64,000 nucleotides of DNA from Dermabacter sp. p3-SID358 (GTDB lineage Bacteria > Actinomycetota > Actinomycetes > Actinomycetales > Dermabacteraceae): the NCBI RefSeq assembly GCF_025147465.1, contig NZ_JALXOZ010000001.1:186001-250000 (forward strand). The letters are read 5' to 3'. The notes below the pieces were generated by a model. That model made no database searches, was not told where the DNA came from, and was given only the letters and a program-made list of their open reading frames with translations. The translations under genes were made by a program, and so were the position numbers. Below are positions 42,259 through 51,654 of this stretch, in pieces. How positions within the stretch are numbered: the first letter of the stretch is position 1; every line of letters begins with the position of its first letter.

Positions 42259-43737
42259 TCAGGCCTCCGGAATAGCCTTGCCCTGGGCAATACGGTCCGC
42301 TTCCACGCGTGCCGCTTCGGTGCCGTCGAGGTCGCCGATGCGGTGAACGCGCAGGGTGTTGGTCGAGCCATGAACGCCCGGGGGCGATCCGGCAGCGATA
42401 ATCACGAGGTCGCCGGGCTGCAGGCCCTTCTTCTCACGCAAAAGCTCATCCACGACCTTCACCATTTCGTCGGTGTTGGTCTGCATTTCAACGTGATGCG
42501 CTTCGATGCCCCAGCTAAGCGAAAGCTGATGCTGCACCTTCTCGTACGGCGTGAGCGCCAAAAGAGGGATGGTTGGGCGTAGGCGCGAAAGGCGGCGAGC
42601 GGTGTCGCCAGACTCCGTGAAGGTCACGAGGTACTGCGCCGAGAGCTGATCGCCGATTTCGGCAGCGGCGCGCGTAATCGCTCCGCCGCGAGTGTGCGGA
42701 ATAGTGCCGAGTTCGGAAATGCGGTCGGCACCGTTCTCCTCGGTGTTCGTCACAATGCGCGCCATGGTGCGCACAGCCTCGAAGGGGAAGGCGCCGACGG
42801 AGGTCTCGCCCGAAAGCATGACCGCGTCCGCACCGTCGAGAATGGCATTCGCACAGTCGGATGCCTCAGCGCGGGTCGGGCGCGGGTTCGTAATCATCGA
42901 CTCGAGCACCTGGGTGGCGACGATGACGGGCTTTGCGTTGCGACGCGCGAGCTCAATCGTGCGCTTCTGCACGAGCGGAACCTGCTCGAGGGGAAGCTCA
43001 ACGCCGAGGTCGCCGCGGGCAACCATGATGCCGTCGAACGCACCAACGATGCCACGCAGTGCGCGCACCGCCTGAGGCTTCTCGATCTTGGCGATCACGG
43101 GGAGACGGATGCCTTCCTCGTCCATCACTCGGTGCACGTCTTCAATGTCGTGTGCATCGCGCACGAAGCTCAGAGCAATGAGGTCCGCGCCGAGGTGAAG
43201 ACCCCAGCGGAGGTCAGCGATGTCCTTTTCGCTCATCGCGGGAACCGAGACCGCAACGCCAGGGAGGTTGATGCCCTTGTTGTTCGAAACGGGACCGGGA
43301 ACCTCGACGACCGTCTTGACATCGGTATCGGTAACCTCCACGACGCGAACGCCGACCTTGCCGTCATCGATAAGGAGGGTGTCACCGGGGCGGCAGTCGC
43401 CTGGCAGACCTTTGAAGGTCGTGCTTACGCGCTCCTTGGTGCCCACGATGTCCTCGGTCGTGATCGTGAAGACATCGCCAACAGCGAGCTCATGAGGGCC
43501 ATCCTCGAACTTGCCGAGGCGGATCTTTGGGCCCTGGAGGTCAACGAGGACGGCGACGTTCTTACCGAGGTCCTCAGAAGCCTTGCGAATGTTGGCGTAC
43601 ACCGCTTCGTGGTCCGCGTAGGTTCCATGGCTGAGGTTCATGCGGGCGACGTTCATACCCGATTCGATAAGCGTGCGGATCTGCTCGTATGAGTTCGTTG
43701 CAGGTCCCAATGTGCACACAATTTTTGCTTTACGCAT
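42259..43737 (-). CDS. pyk: pyruvate kinase
   Basis: A 492-residue glycolytic enzyme forming pyruvate and ATP from PEP. MRKAKIVCTLGPA is the conserved N terminus, MNLSHG binds substrate, VIAKIEKPQAVRAL holds the catalytic Lys, and RGDLGVELP and VATQVLESM follow. The C-terminal regulatory domain is complete. The frame extends 32 codons upstream to an ATG with AGGGTGAGAG before it (43833); I keep the family start at 43737, so the transcript may carry a leader of 100 nt or so. Linkage pyk-lgt-trpA is conserved in actinobacteria. Confidence 0.94.
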   Translation of the reverse strand: MRKAKIVCTLGPATNSYEQIRTLIESGMNVARMNLSHGTYADHEAVYANIRKASEDLGKNVAVLVDLQGPKIRLGKFEDGPHELAVGDVFTITTEDIVGTKERVSTTFKGLPGDCRPGDTLLIDDGKVGVRVVEVTDTDVKTVVEVPGPVSNNKGINLPGVAVSVPAMSEKDIADLRWGLHLGADLIALSFVRDAHDIEDVHRVMDEEGIRLPVIAKIEKPQAVRALRGIVGAFDGIMVARGDLGVELPLEQVPLVQKRTIELARRNAKPVIVATQVLESMITNPRPTRAEASDCANAILDGADAVMLSGETSVGAFPFEAVRTMARIVTNTEENGADRISELGTIPHTRGGAITRAAAEIGDQLSAQYLVTFTESGDTARRLSRLRPTIPLLALTPYEKVQHQLSLSWGIEAHHVEMQTNTDEMVKVVDELLREKKGLQPGDLVIIAAGSPPGVHGSTNTLRVHRIGDLDGTEAARVEADRIAQGKAIPEA

Positions 43738-43879
43738 GTCTACCCATCTGTAGCTATGAGAGGCGGGACCCACGCGCACCGTGTGCTCGGGTGCGAGCGC
43801 ACGAAAGGCGCGGGTCGCATCGCCGAGATCCATCTCTCACCCTACAATTAAGTAATCGGGACCACTCACAGTTTCGGCC

Positions 43880-44818
43880 CTATTTCGCGGGCGTTTTCGA
43901 ATTTTCCCCCTGGTCAGGGCCTGCTGCCCCCAAAACATCAGCCTTCTGCCTCGCCTCGGGCCGCGGGAGGGGTTTGCCGTCGATGGAGTCGTAGGCTCCG
44001 CGCGCCTCCCCCTTGCTCCTCGCCCGCTTCGTAAGCCAAAGGAACACGGCGACAGCGATGAGCCCCGTGATGATGTAGATGACCATGTGAATACGAAGAC
44101 CGAAAACCATGGTGGAGGGCTCGGTTCGCATGGTTTCCATGATCGTACGACCCACGGAGTAGGCAATGACGTACATGAGAAAAATGCGCCCGCCCGCAAC
44201 CTTGAAACGCTTCGCGAGAAGAAGCACAACGACGCACGCCGCAAGATTCCACAAACCTTCGTAAAGGAAGGTGGGTTGGTAGGTGCCAGGCACGCAGCCA
44301 ATGATGGTTCTCCCGTTGGTTTCGCACGTCACCTCGAGCGCCCACGGCAGGGTGCTAGGTTCACCGTGGAGCTCCTGGTTCGCCCAGTTGCCGAGGCGCC
44401 CTATTGCTTGTGCAACAAAAAGGGTCGGCGCAATCGAATCGGCAAGTGCGAGGAACTGGACTCCCTTGTGGCGAGCCATGAAGAACGCCGCGATACCGCC
44501 GCCCGCGACCGCACCCCAAATCCCGAGGCCTCCCTCCCACATGCGAAGTGCGCTCAGAGGGTCCTTTCCAGGGCCAAAGTAATCTGGGATGTTCACGACC
44601 ACGTGATACATGCGGGCACCAATAATACCCGCGATGATCGTGACGAAAACAATGTCAAAGTAATCGTCGCGGTCGCCGTCGCGTGCGGTCCAGCGCTTGA
44701 GCGACCACCAGTAGGCGATCGCAATACCCGTGAGAATGAAGAGCGCATAGAAGTGAACCGTGATCGGCCCGAGGCTAAACGAACTTATCGGCGGGCTTGG
44801 AATAGTCGCGGAAATCAT
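43880..44818 (-). CDS. lgt: prolipoprotein diacylglyceryl transferase
   Basis: A 312-residue membrane enzyme with about seven helices that transfers diacylglycerol to the lipobox cysteine of prolipoproteins. MWEGGLGIWGAVAGG and the Lgt signature GRLGNWANQELHGEPS are present. A basic cytosolic tail of about 45 residues follows the last helix. The ATG overlaps the trpA stop (ATGA), so it is probably translated with trpA. Confidence 0.95.
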   Translation of the reverse strand: MISATIPSPPISSFSLGPITVHFYALFILTGIAIAYWWSLKRWTARDGDRDDYFDIVFVTIIAGIIGARMYHVVVNIPDYFGPGKDPLSALRMWEGGLGIWGAVAGGGIAAFFMARHKGVQFLALADSIAPTLFVAQAIGRLGNWANQELHGEPSTLPWALEVTCETNGRTIIGCVPGTYQPTFLYEGLWNLAACVVVLLLAKRFKVAGGRIFLMYVIAYSVGRTIMETMRTEPSTMVFGLRIHMVIYIITGLIAVAVFLWLTKRARSKGEARGAYDSIDGKPLPRPEARQKADVLGAAGPDQGENSKTPAK

Positions 44819-45621
44819 GCGCGCGCCTCCTCAATTCCAGTGCGAAATTCTCGTGCGAGGGCTTCGATTGAACGGAGCCCCTCCGACGGCGTCTGCGCTT
44901 CAAGGAGCCTCCTCACGAAGGCGCTTCCAACGATCACTCCGTCAGCATAGGCACCCACTTCCGCGGCCTGCGCGCCGTTCGACACGCCGAGGCCTACGCA
45001 TACGCGTTCCGCACCGGCGTCGCGGGTGCGCTCCACGAGGGTTCTTGCGGCCTCCCCAACACTCGAGCGCAGGCCCGTGACCCCCATAGTGGATGCCGCG
45101 TACACAAATCCCGTGCTCGATTTCGTCACGAGCCGCAGCCGCTTTTCGGGGGAGCTGGGGGCGGCGAGGAAGATTCGCTCGACACCGCGCGTTCGCGAGG
45201 CCGCGATCCACTCGCCGCCGGAATCGGGAGTGAGATCCGGGGTGATGACTCCCGCGCCACCCGCAGCAGCAAGGTCGCGCGCAAACGCCTCAAGTCCATA
45301 CTTGAGAATCGGGTTGTAGTAGCTCATCACGAGGAGGGCAGCGTCGAGGTCATTCAGAGAGTCGATTGCACGCATGACATCGACGGGGCGCGTTCCTTGC
45401 GCAAGTGCGAGGTCTGCGGCCTCTTGGATCACGGGACCGTCCATGACCGGATCCGTGTAGGGAATCCCGAACTCGATTGCGTCAACTCCCGAACCCACGA
45501 GGGCGCGAACAGCCTCGACGCTCCCCTCGAAGCTTGGAAAGCCCACGGGAATGTACGCCACGAGAGCGGCACGCCCCTCCCTTGTGGCGCGGTCGATCAC
45601 CTCTGCAGAAAGATGCCGCAT
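44815..45621 (-). CDS. trpA: tryptophan synthase alpha subunit
   Basis: A 268-residue TIM-barrel subunit cleaving indole-3-glycerol phosphate to indole. EFGIPYTDPVMDGPVIQEA carries the catalytic Glu and Asp, and the phosphate-binding loop is near GLGVSNG. ATG at 45621 with AAGGGAAC upstream; it begins one base after the trpB stop (TAACATG). A longer frame into trpB is rejected. Confidence 0.95.
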   Translation of the reverse strand: MRHLSAEVIDRATREGRAALVAYIPVGFPSFEGSVEAVRALVGSGVDAIEFGIPYTDPVMDGPVIQEAADLALAQGTRPVDVMRAIDSLNDLDAALLVMSYYNPILKYGLEAFARDLAAAGGAGVITPDLTPDSGGEWIAASRTRGVERIFLAAPSSPEKRLRLVTKSSTGFVYAASTMGVTGLRSSVGEAARTLVERTRDAGAERVCVGLGVSNGAQAAEVGAYADGVIVGSAFVRRLLEAQTPSEGLRSIEALAREFRTGIEEARA

Positions 45622-45622
45622 G

Positions 45623-46894
45623 TTAGTTCCCTTCTTCGCGTGCAAGTGCCGATCGGATCCGTTCTTTAATCTCTTCGAGATCTGCACGCTTCTCATCGCC
45701 GATAAGCCCAAACCACCTCGAGGCGGTCGTGACGTCTTTGTCTCCACGGCCCGAAAGATTTGCGATGATCACCGCATCTTCGCCGAGCTCGCGCCCGAGG
45801 GAGAGGGCGCCAGCGAGGGCGTGTGCGGATTCGAGCGCGGGCATGATGCCTTCTGCCATCGAGAGGAGTGCGAAGGCTTCCATCGCTTCGGAGTCGTTGA
45901 TTGCGCGGTATTCCGCGCGGCCGGTGTCGGCCAGATAGGAATGTTCGGGGCCCACACTCGGGTAGTCAAGCCCCGCGCTCACGGAATGCGATTCAATGGT
46001 TTGGCCGTCTTCATCTTGCATGACATAAGAACGAGCCCCGTGCAAAACGCCGGGGCTGCCAGCACCGATCGTTGCGGAGTGTGCGCCAGATTCAATGCCT
46101 GAACCGCCGGCCTCGCACCCAACGATGCGCACCGAGGGATCTTCAAGGAAGGCATGGAAAAGCCCCATGGCGTTTGATCCGCCACCCACGCACGCCACGA
46201 TCGCATCGGGAAGGCGGCCGGCTTGCGCGATCACTTGTGCGCGCGCCTCGCGACCGATCATCGCGTGGAACTCGCGAACCATGGTCGGATACGGGTGGGG
46301 CCCAGTCACCGTCCCGAGAAGGTAGTGCGTCGTTTCAACGTTGGTGACCCAATCGCGAAAAGCCTCGTTGATGGCGTCCTTGAGAGTCCGAGACCCGTGA
46401 GCCACAGGGATCACCTCCGCCCCCAGCAATCGCATGCGAGCAACGTTGAGTGCCTGGCGTTCGGTATCGACTTGCCCCATGTAAATAGTGCACTCGAGAC
46501 CGAGCAGCGCCGCTGCCGTGGCGGTCGCAACGCCGTGCTGTCCTGCGCCGGTTTCGGCAATGACGCGGGTCTTGCCCATTCGCTTGGTGAGCAACGCCTG
46601 CGCGAGCACATTGTTGATCTTGTGGCTTCCCGTGTGGTTCAGGTCCTCGCGCTTAAGGAAGATTCGGGCACCGCCTGCGAGGGCAGAAAACCGGGGCACT
46701 TCCGTGAGCAGCGACGGGCGGCCCGTGTACTCGCGGTTGAGACGGTCGAGGTCCCGCATGAAAGTCGGGTCAGCTTTGGCCTCGTGCCACGCCTCGGTGA
46801 GCTCGTCAAGTGCGGGAATGAGCGCCTCGGGGAGGAACCTCCCGCCAAACTCGCCAAAGAAAGGGCCGTCCTCGGGGGTAAATGTACCGGGCAT
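45623..46894 (-). CDS. trpB: tryptophan synthase beta subunit
   Basis: A 423-residue PLP enzyme condensing indole with serine. [21 protein letters not shown] is the N-terminal signature, the PLP Lys lies in [10 protein letters not shown], and [13 protein letters not shown] binds the phosphate. ATG at 46894 with GGAGG 8-9 nt upstream. It lies 30 bp after trpC, in trpE-(membrane protein)-(small protein)-trpC-trpB-trpA-lgt. Confidence 0.96.
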   Translation of the reverse strand: MPGTFTPEDGPFFGEFGGRFLPEALIPALDELTEAWHEAKADPTFMRDLDRLNREYTGRPSLLTEVPRFSALAGGARIFLKREDLNHTGSHKINNVLAQALLTKRMGKTRVIAETGAGQHGVATATAAALLGLECTIYMGQVDTERQALNVARMRLLGAEVIPVAHGSRTLKDAINEAFRDWVTNVETTHYLLGTVTGPHPYPTMVREFHAMIGREARAQVIAQAGRLPDAIVACVGGGSNAMGLFHAFLEDPSVRIVGCEAGGSGIESGAHSATIGAGSPGVLHGARSYVMQDEDGQTIESHSVSAGLDYPSVGPEHSYLADTGRAEYRAINDSEAMEAFALLSMAEGIMPALESAHALAGALSLGRELGEDAVIIANLSGRGDKDVTTASRWFGLIGDEKRADLEEIKERIRSALAREEGN

Positions 46895-46924
46895 TGTCTC
46901 TCCTCCTACATTCCGCAGCATGCG

Positions 46925-47728
46925 TTAGCTCTGCGCGCGTCCTCGTCGCTCAACGCTGCTAAATTCGCGCGCGGACTCTCGTGGATCCGCGTGACGCACA
47001 AGCGCTTCGCCCACGAGAACGGCGTCCGCGCCCGCGCGGGCATAAGCCTCGACATCGGCCAGCGCCGCGACGGCCGACTCCCCCACGGCGAGGCGATCGG
47101 CAGGGATCTCCCTGAGAAGCGAGCACGCATATTCGAGGTTGACCTCAAGCGTCTTGAGGTTTCGAGCATTCACACCAATGAGGTCGGCTTCGCTCGCGAG
47201 CGCCCGCTCGAGTTCCTGTGGCGTGTGCGCCTCGACGAGCACGCGCATGCCAAGGGAACGCGCGAGGGAGTAGAAATGCTGGAGCTGGGCGTCGCTCAGA
47301 GCCGCAACAATGAGCAGCACGATGTCGGCCCCGTGCGCACGCGCCTCGAAGATCTGGTAGTCCTCGATCATGAAGTCCTTGCGCAAAACGGGAATGTCAA
47401 CCCGCTCCCGAACGGCATCAAGATCGAAAAGGGAACCCCCGAACCGACGCTTTTCCGTGAGAACGCTGATCGCAGTGGCCCCACCGCTCGCATACGCGTG
47501 CGCGAGCTTCGCGGGATCGGGGATGTCTGCAAGCGCGCCCTTCGACGGGGATGAGCGCTTGACCTCCGCGAAAAGCCCGAGCTCAGCGCGGGAGCGAAGA
47601 CACTCAACCACGTCGAGAGCGGGCGTCGCCTCTCGAGCAAGACGCTCGATGTCGGCCGCGCAAACGTCGGACTTCCGCTGCTTAAGATCCTCACGCACCC
47701 CGGTGATGATCTCGTCAAGAACGCTCAC
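46925..47728 (-). CDS. trpC: indole-3-glycerol phosphate synthase
   Basis: A 267-residue TIM-barrel enzyme. The catalytic Lys is in FAEVKRSSPSKG, with VLRKDFMIEDYQIFEARAHG and GVNARNLKTLEV as other signatures. GTG start. No trpF is seen in the window; in actinobacteria PriA often supplies that step. Confidence 0.95.
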   Translation of the reverse strand: MSVLDEIITGVREDLKQRKSDVCAADIERLAREATPALDVVECLRSRAELGLFAEVKRSSPSKGALADIPDPAKLAHAYASGGATAISVLTEKRRFGGSLFDLDAVRERVDIPVLRKDFMIEDYQIFEARAHGADIVLLIVAALSDAQLQHFYSLARSLGMRVLVEAHTPQELERALASEADLIGVNARNLKTLEVNLEYACSLLREIPADRLAVGESAVAALADVEAYARAGADAVLVGEALVRHADPRESAREFSSVERRGRAQS

Positions 47729-47820
47729 GCGCAGCCCTCCTCATGTGCTTGAGCCAAAAGGTGAAATCACAACGCCCTGCGCGACGAGGATGGCTTCGAC
47801 CAGGGCGAGGAAGGCCAACG

Positions 47821-48048
47821 TTAGCGCTTGGCCTTCTGGCCGAAGCCTGCGGCACGGAGGATGAAGCCAGCCACGAGGGCGAGCACTACCGAGCCCACGC
47901 CAACGAGAAGAAGAACGCTCTGCCCCGTGATCATGCCCAGCGCGAAAAGAACAGCGCCGAGCAGCACGAACGCCGAAAAGGTCCACGCGGCAACGGTTTT
48001 GCCTTCATTTTGCGGCGGGGCGGGGGGAACGAGGTAGGTCTTCGGCAT
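47821..48048 (-). CDS. small membrane protein related to the HGxxPAAW family
   Basis: A 75-residue protein with two predicted helices (about residues 19-42 and 45-67). In actinobacteria a small two-helix HGxxPAAW protein occupies exactly this slot between the trp membrane protein and trpC. Here the signature is degraded to NEGKTVAAWTF, so assignment rests on position and topology. Function is unknown. An ATG start; gaps of about 100 bp lie on both sides. Confidence 0.7.
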   Translation of the reverse strand: MPKTYLVPPAPPQNEGKTVAAWTFSAFVLLGAVLFALGMITGQSVLLLVGVGSVVLALVAGFILRAAGFGQKAKR

Positions 48049-48151
48049 TCTTCACTCCGGTAAAAATCGACTCTGAGGCGTCATAGCGAACTTTCGCATC
48101 ATTCCGCGACAATCATTGTGCCATGTTTCCAGGCGAGAGATCTCGAGCTTC

Positions 48152-48775
48152 TCATGGCTCGTGGTGCTTGTCGCTTGGATCTTCACCGAGACTCAGCAAG
48201 TCCCAGGCTTCGGCGTCCGTATGCGCGGTCGCTTGCGTGGCCTCCTCAGCTCGGCTCGGTAGAGGGCGGGTGTACCGGGATCGGGTCGCTGCGCCGTTTT
48301 GCTCTCGAGTGCGCGCGAGCAGAAGGCCCCCCATCGCCGCCACGAGCACCCCGCAGCCGATTGACACCCATACGGGCCACGCCGCCGACGCATCGACGGG
48401 CGCATTCACACTACCTGTGGCCTCGAGGGCGGCACTCGAAGCAGCACGAGCCGGATCGAGTGCGACGAGCGCGCCGCCCGCGATAATGCCGATACCCGCG
48501 AGAGACGACACGAGAGCGCATGCGAGGGCAAGACCGCGCCGCGAAAGACTGAGAGCACCCGCAGACGCGAGAGCCACGAGCGCACACGCGAGCGAAAGCG
48601 GCGAAGCCTTTGCGCCCGCGATGCTGAGCTCCGCAACATTCCCCGCGAGCCCTATCGTCTCTCCCTCTACCCACGTTGGCTGCGTGAGGAGGGCAGCTCC
48701 TCCCCCGGCCGCCACGAGAGCGAGCACAAGCGGGGTACGAGACCGGGTACGGTCCGACGCTTGCCCGGCAATCAC
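48152..48775 (-). CDS. Trp biosynthesis-associated membrane protein
   Basis: A 207-residue protein with four hydrophobic helices (about 16-33, 46-75, 80-106 and 133-154) and a polar C-terminal tail. It matches the actinobacterial family found in trp operons (TIGR02234 type) in length, topology and location. The biochemical role is unknown. The GTG start overlaps the trpE stop (GTGA), so translation is coupled to trpE. Confidence 0.82.
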   Translation of the reverse strand: MIAGQASDRTRSRTPLVLALVAAGGGAALLTQPTWVEGETIGLAGNVAELSIAGAKASPLSLACALVALASAGALSLSRRGLALACALVSSLAGIGIIAGGALVALDPARAASSAALEATGSVNAPVDASAAWPVWVSIGCGVLVAAMGGLLLARTREQNGAATRSRYTRPLPSRAEEATQATAHTDAEAWDLLSLGEDPSDKHHEP

Positions 48776-50340
48776 TGCTTCCTCAGCGTTTCGGCGCTCG
48801 CGACCGCGCGTTCAGCGGCGGCGGCTTTGGAAAGCGACTCGCGGTGCTCCATCGTGGGATCCGAATCTGCAACCACTCCGCCACCGGCTTGCACGTGCGC
48901 TCGGCCGCCTTTCATCACGGTCGTGCGGATCGCGATAGCCATATCGAGGTCTCCCGCGAAATCCACGTACCCCACGGTACCGCCGTAAATTCCTCGCGAA
49001 ACGGGTTCGAGCTCGTCGATAATCTGCATCGCTCGCGGCTTGGGAGCACCCGTCAGGGTTCCCGCGGGGAAAGTCGCGGTGAGCGCGTCAAAGGCACTCA
49101 TGCCATCCTCAAGCGTGCCTGTGACCGACGAAATCATGTGCATGATGTGGGAGTACTTCACGACATCCATAAAGTCGCGCACGATCACGCTGCCGGGTTT
49201 GCACACCTTTTGTAGGTCGTTGCGACCGAGGTCCACGAGCATGAGATGCTCGGAACGGTCCTTGGGATCGGCAAGGAGCTCGGCCTTGATGCGCTCATCT
49301 TCACCTGTGTCGACTCCACGAGGCCGCGAGCCTGCAATAGGATGCGTACTCACCAAGCGCCCTCGCACGGTCACGAGGGTCTCGGGGCTCGCCCCGACGA
49401 CGTCGATCGGTGTGCCATCGCCGTCGTGGGCGCGAACAAGAAACATGTACGGCGAAGGATTGAGCCGTCGAAGCACCCGGTATACGTCGAGGGGATCCGC
49501 GCCCGTCACCTGTGTGTGGCGCTGTGATGGCACAACTTGAAAGATCTCGCCGTCGATGATGTTCTCAATAGCCTTGTCGACCGCCTTCTCAAACGCTGTT
49601 TGGCTCGTACGGGCTGTGCTGTCAGGGCTGTTCACGTTCGTGTAGACGACGGGGTTCGTATCGATGTTTGCGCGGAGCGATTTGCGCATCGTTTCGATCC
49701 GCTCGAGTGCTGCGTCGTAGGCCTGCTCCGCGCCGTTTTCTTCACCGTTGAGGTTGAGTGCGTTCGCCACGAGAAGGACGGTTGCATCAGTGTGGTCATA
49801 AACGGCAACGTCCTCGGCGAGGAGCATGCATAGCTCGGGCGTGCCGATTTCATCGACAGGCTTGTGCGGGAGCTTTTCAAGTCGGCGCACCGCATCGTAG
49901 CTCACAAAACCCACGAGTCCGCCCGTAAACGGCGGAAGGTGGTCAATGCGCGAGGACTTGAATGCGGCTGCAGTTGCCCTGAGTGCCTCGAGCGGGTCTC
50001 CGGACGTGGGAACATTCGCGGGGGCATCCCCGAACCAACGTGCCTCGCCGTCTTTCTCCGTGAGCGAGGCGCGCGCCTTAACCCCGATAATCGACCAGCG
50101 CGAATCTTCGCCCTGACCCGCAGACTCAAGTAGGAAGCTGCCCGCGGGGCCCGCGGGCGCCGTGAGCTTTCGATACAGGGAAATCGGCGTGTCCTGATCG
50201 GCGAGGAGCCGCATCACGACGGGAACGATGCGCTGGGTACGAGCGAGGGCGAGGAAGGATTCACGATCCGGCCACACCTCCCCGAGCTTTGCGCCCTCAA
50301 GGCCCCGCACCGATTCGGGGTAAATAACGCGCTCTCCCAC
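48772..50340 (-). CDS. trpE: anthranilate synthase component I
   Basis: A 522-residue chorismate-utilising enzyme producing anthranilate with TrpG. NPSPYMFLVRA, IAGSRPRGVD, VDLGRNDLQKVCKPGSV and GAPKPRAMQIIDELEP are the conserved motifs; the N-terminal domain holds the Trp feedback site (LLESAGQGEDSRWS, corresponding to the LLES element). GTG start with AAAGGAG 7-8 nt upstream. trpG and trpD are not in the window. Only 48 bp separate it from metK, too little for a leader-peptide attenuator. Confidence 0.95.
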   Translation of the reverse strand: MGERVIYPESVRGLEGAKLGEVWPDRESFLALARTQRIVPVVMRLLADQDTPISLYRKLTAPAGPAGSFLLESAGQGEDSRWSIIGVKARASLTEKDGEARWFGDAPANVPTSGDPLEALRATAAAFKSSRIDHLPPFTGGLVGFVSYDAVRRLEKLPHKPVDEIGTPELCMLLAEDVAVYDHTDATVLLVANALNLNGEENGAEQAYDAALERIETMRKSLRANIDTNPVVYTNVNSPDSTARTSQTAFEKAVDKAIENIIDGEIFQVVPSQRHTQVTGADPLDVYRVLRRLNPSPYMFLVRAHDGDGTPIDVVGASPETLVTVRGRLVSTHPIAGSRPRGVDTGEDERIKAELLADPKDRSEHLMLVDLGRNDLQKVCKPGSVIVRDFMDVVKYSHIMHMISSVTGTLEDGMSAFDALTATFPAGTLTGAPKPRAMQIIDELEPVSRGIYGGTVGYVDFAGDLDMAIAIRTTVMKGGRAHVQAGGGVVADSDPTMEHRESLSKAAAAERAVASAETLRKQ

Positions 50341-50388
50341 GCGCTCTCCTTTCCACGTTACGCCGCGAATACCTCGCGGGTATCTGCG

Positions 50389-51594
50389 CTAGAGCGCTCG
50401 CGTGAGCTCCTCGGCTCTGTTCGTCTTTTCCCATTCGAATTCGGGAAGGGGGCGACCAAAGTGTCCGAACACCGAGGTCTTTCGGTAAATCGGACGCAAG
50501 AGATCTAGCTCCTCGACGATCGCCTGGGGGCGGAGGTCGAACACCTTCTCGATCGCTCGCGCGAGCTGATGCTCGGGCACCTTTCCCGTTCCGAACGTTT
50601 CGACATAGAGGCCCACGGGTGCGGCGCGGCCAATCGCGTACGCCACTTGAATTTCGCACCGCTCAGCAAGACCCGCAGCGACAACGTTCTTCGCGACCCA
50701 ACGCAGCGCATAGGCTGCGCTGCGGTCGACCTTCGAGGGGTCCTTTCCCGAGAAGGCGCCGCCGCCGTGCCGCGCCATGCCACCGTACGTGTCAACGATG
50801 ATCTTTCGGCCCGTGAGGCCAGCATCCCCCTTTGGGCCGCCCACGACGAAGCGCCCGGTGGGATTGATGTGCTTCTTGACCGCGCTGATATCAAGGCCGA
50901 GCTCAGCGAGTTCCTCGAGAACCGGTTGGATCACAACGCGAGAGATCGCCTCGGTAAGCAGACCGGCAACATCGACATCCTCCGCATGCTGACTCGAAAC
51001 GACAACGGCGTTGACGCTACGCGCGACAAAGTCGTCGTCATAGCCGATCGTGACCTGCGACTTCCCATCGGGGCGAAGGTATGGAAGCACGCCGTCGCGG
51101 CGCGCGTTCGAAAGGTTCTGGGCGAGCTTGTGGGCCGCGTAGATCGGCAGCGGCATGAGATCCTTCGTATCCGTGCACGCATAACCAAACATCAACCCCT
51201 GATCGCCTGCACCGAGTTGAAAGCCCTGTTCGATGCTTCCGCCCTTGAATTCTTCAGAATTATCCACACCAAGTGCGATGTCGGCTGACTGCGAACCGAT
51301 GGACACCTCGATGCCACACGAATCGGCGTCGAAACCCTTTTCTGACGAGTCGTAGCCGATAGTGCGGATCACGTCCCGCACGATCGAGTTCACGTCGCTA
51401 TAGCCTTCGGTGCGCACCTCGCCGGCAACGTGCACGAGGCCGGTTGTCACGAGCGTCTCGACCGCGACTCGGGAGTTGAGGTCCTGCGCGATCATGTCAT
51501 CGAGAATCGCGTCGGAAATCTGATCGCAGATTTTATCTGGATGCCCCTCCGTAACTGATTCGGAGGTGAAGTACCGCAAGTCGTTGAGTGTCAT
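50389..51594 (-). CDS. metK: S-adenosylmethionine synthetase
   Basis: A 401-residue enzyme making SAM from methionine and [35 protein letters not shown], and [19 protein letters not shown] (the P-loop-like GGGAFS[AG]KD) are complete. An ATG start; it follows coaBC after 60 bp on the same strand. The next gene is trpE rather than the usual priA. Confidence 0.96.
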   Translation of the reverse strand: MTLNDLRYFTSESVTEGHPDKICDQISDAILDDMIAQDLNSRVAVETLVTTGLVHVAGEVRTEGYSDVNSIVRDVIRTIGYDSSEKGFDADSCGIEVSIGSQSADIALGVDNSEEFKGGSIEQGFQLGAGDQGLMFGYACTDTKDLMPLPIYAAHKLAQNLSNARRDGVLPYLRPDGKSQVTIGYDDDFVARSVNAVVVSSQHAEDVDVAGLLTEAISRVVIQPVLEELAELGLDISAVKKHINPTGRFVVGGPKGDAGLTGRKIIVDTYGGMARHGGGAFSGKDPSKVDRSAAYALRWVAKNVVAAGLAERCEIQVAYAIGRAAPVGLYVETFGTGKVPEHQLARAIEKVFDLRPQAIVEELDLLRPIYRKTSVFGHFGRPLPEFEWEKTNRAEELTRAL

Positions 51595-51654
51595 GTGCTG
51601 CCTTTTCGACGATTTCGACGATAAAAGTGAAGAGAGTGGGGCAACGCTCTGGCG

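Noticed and set aside
42199..42260. Attachment-site use of the tRNA-Leu 3' end by an integrated element
   Set aside because: No duplicate of the tRNA 3' end was found, and the next gene, pyk, is core genome.
51595..51654. SAM riboswitch upstream of metK
   Set aside because: Only 60 bp separate metK from coaBC, too short for a SAM-I aptamer, and no matching helices were seen.
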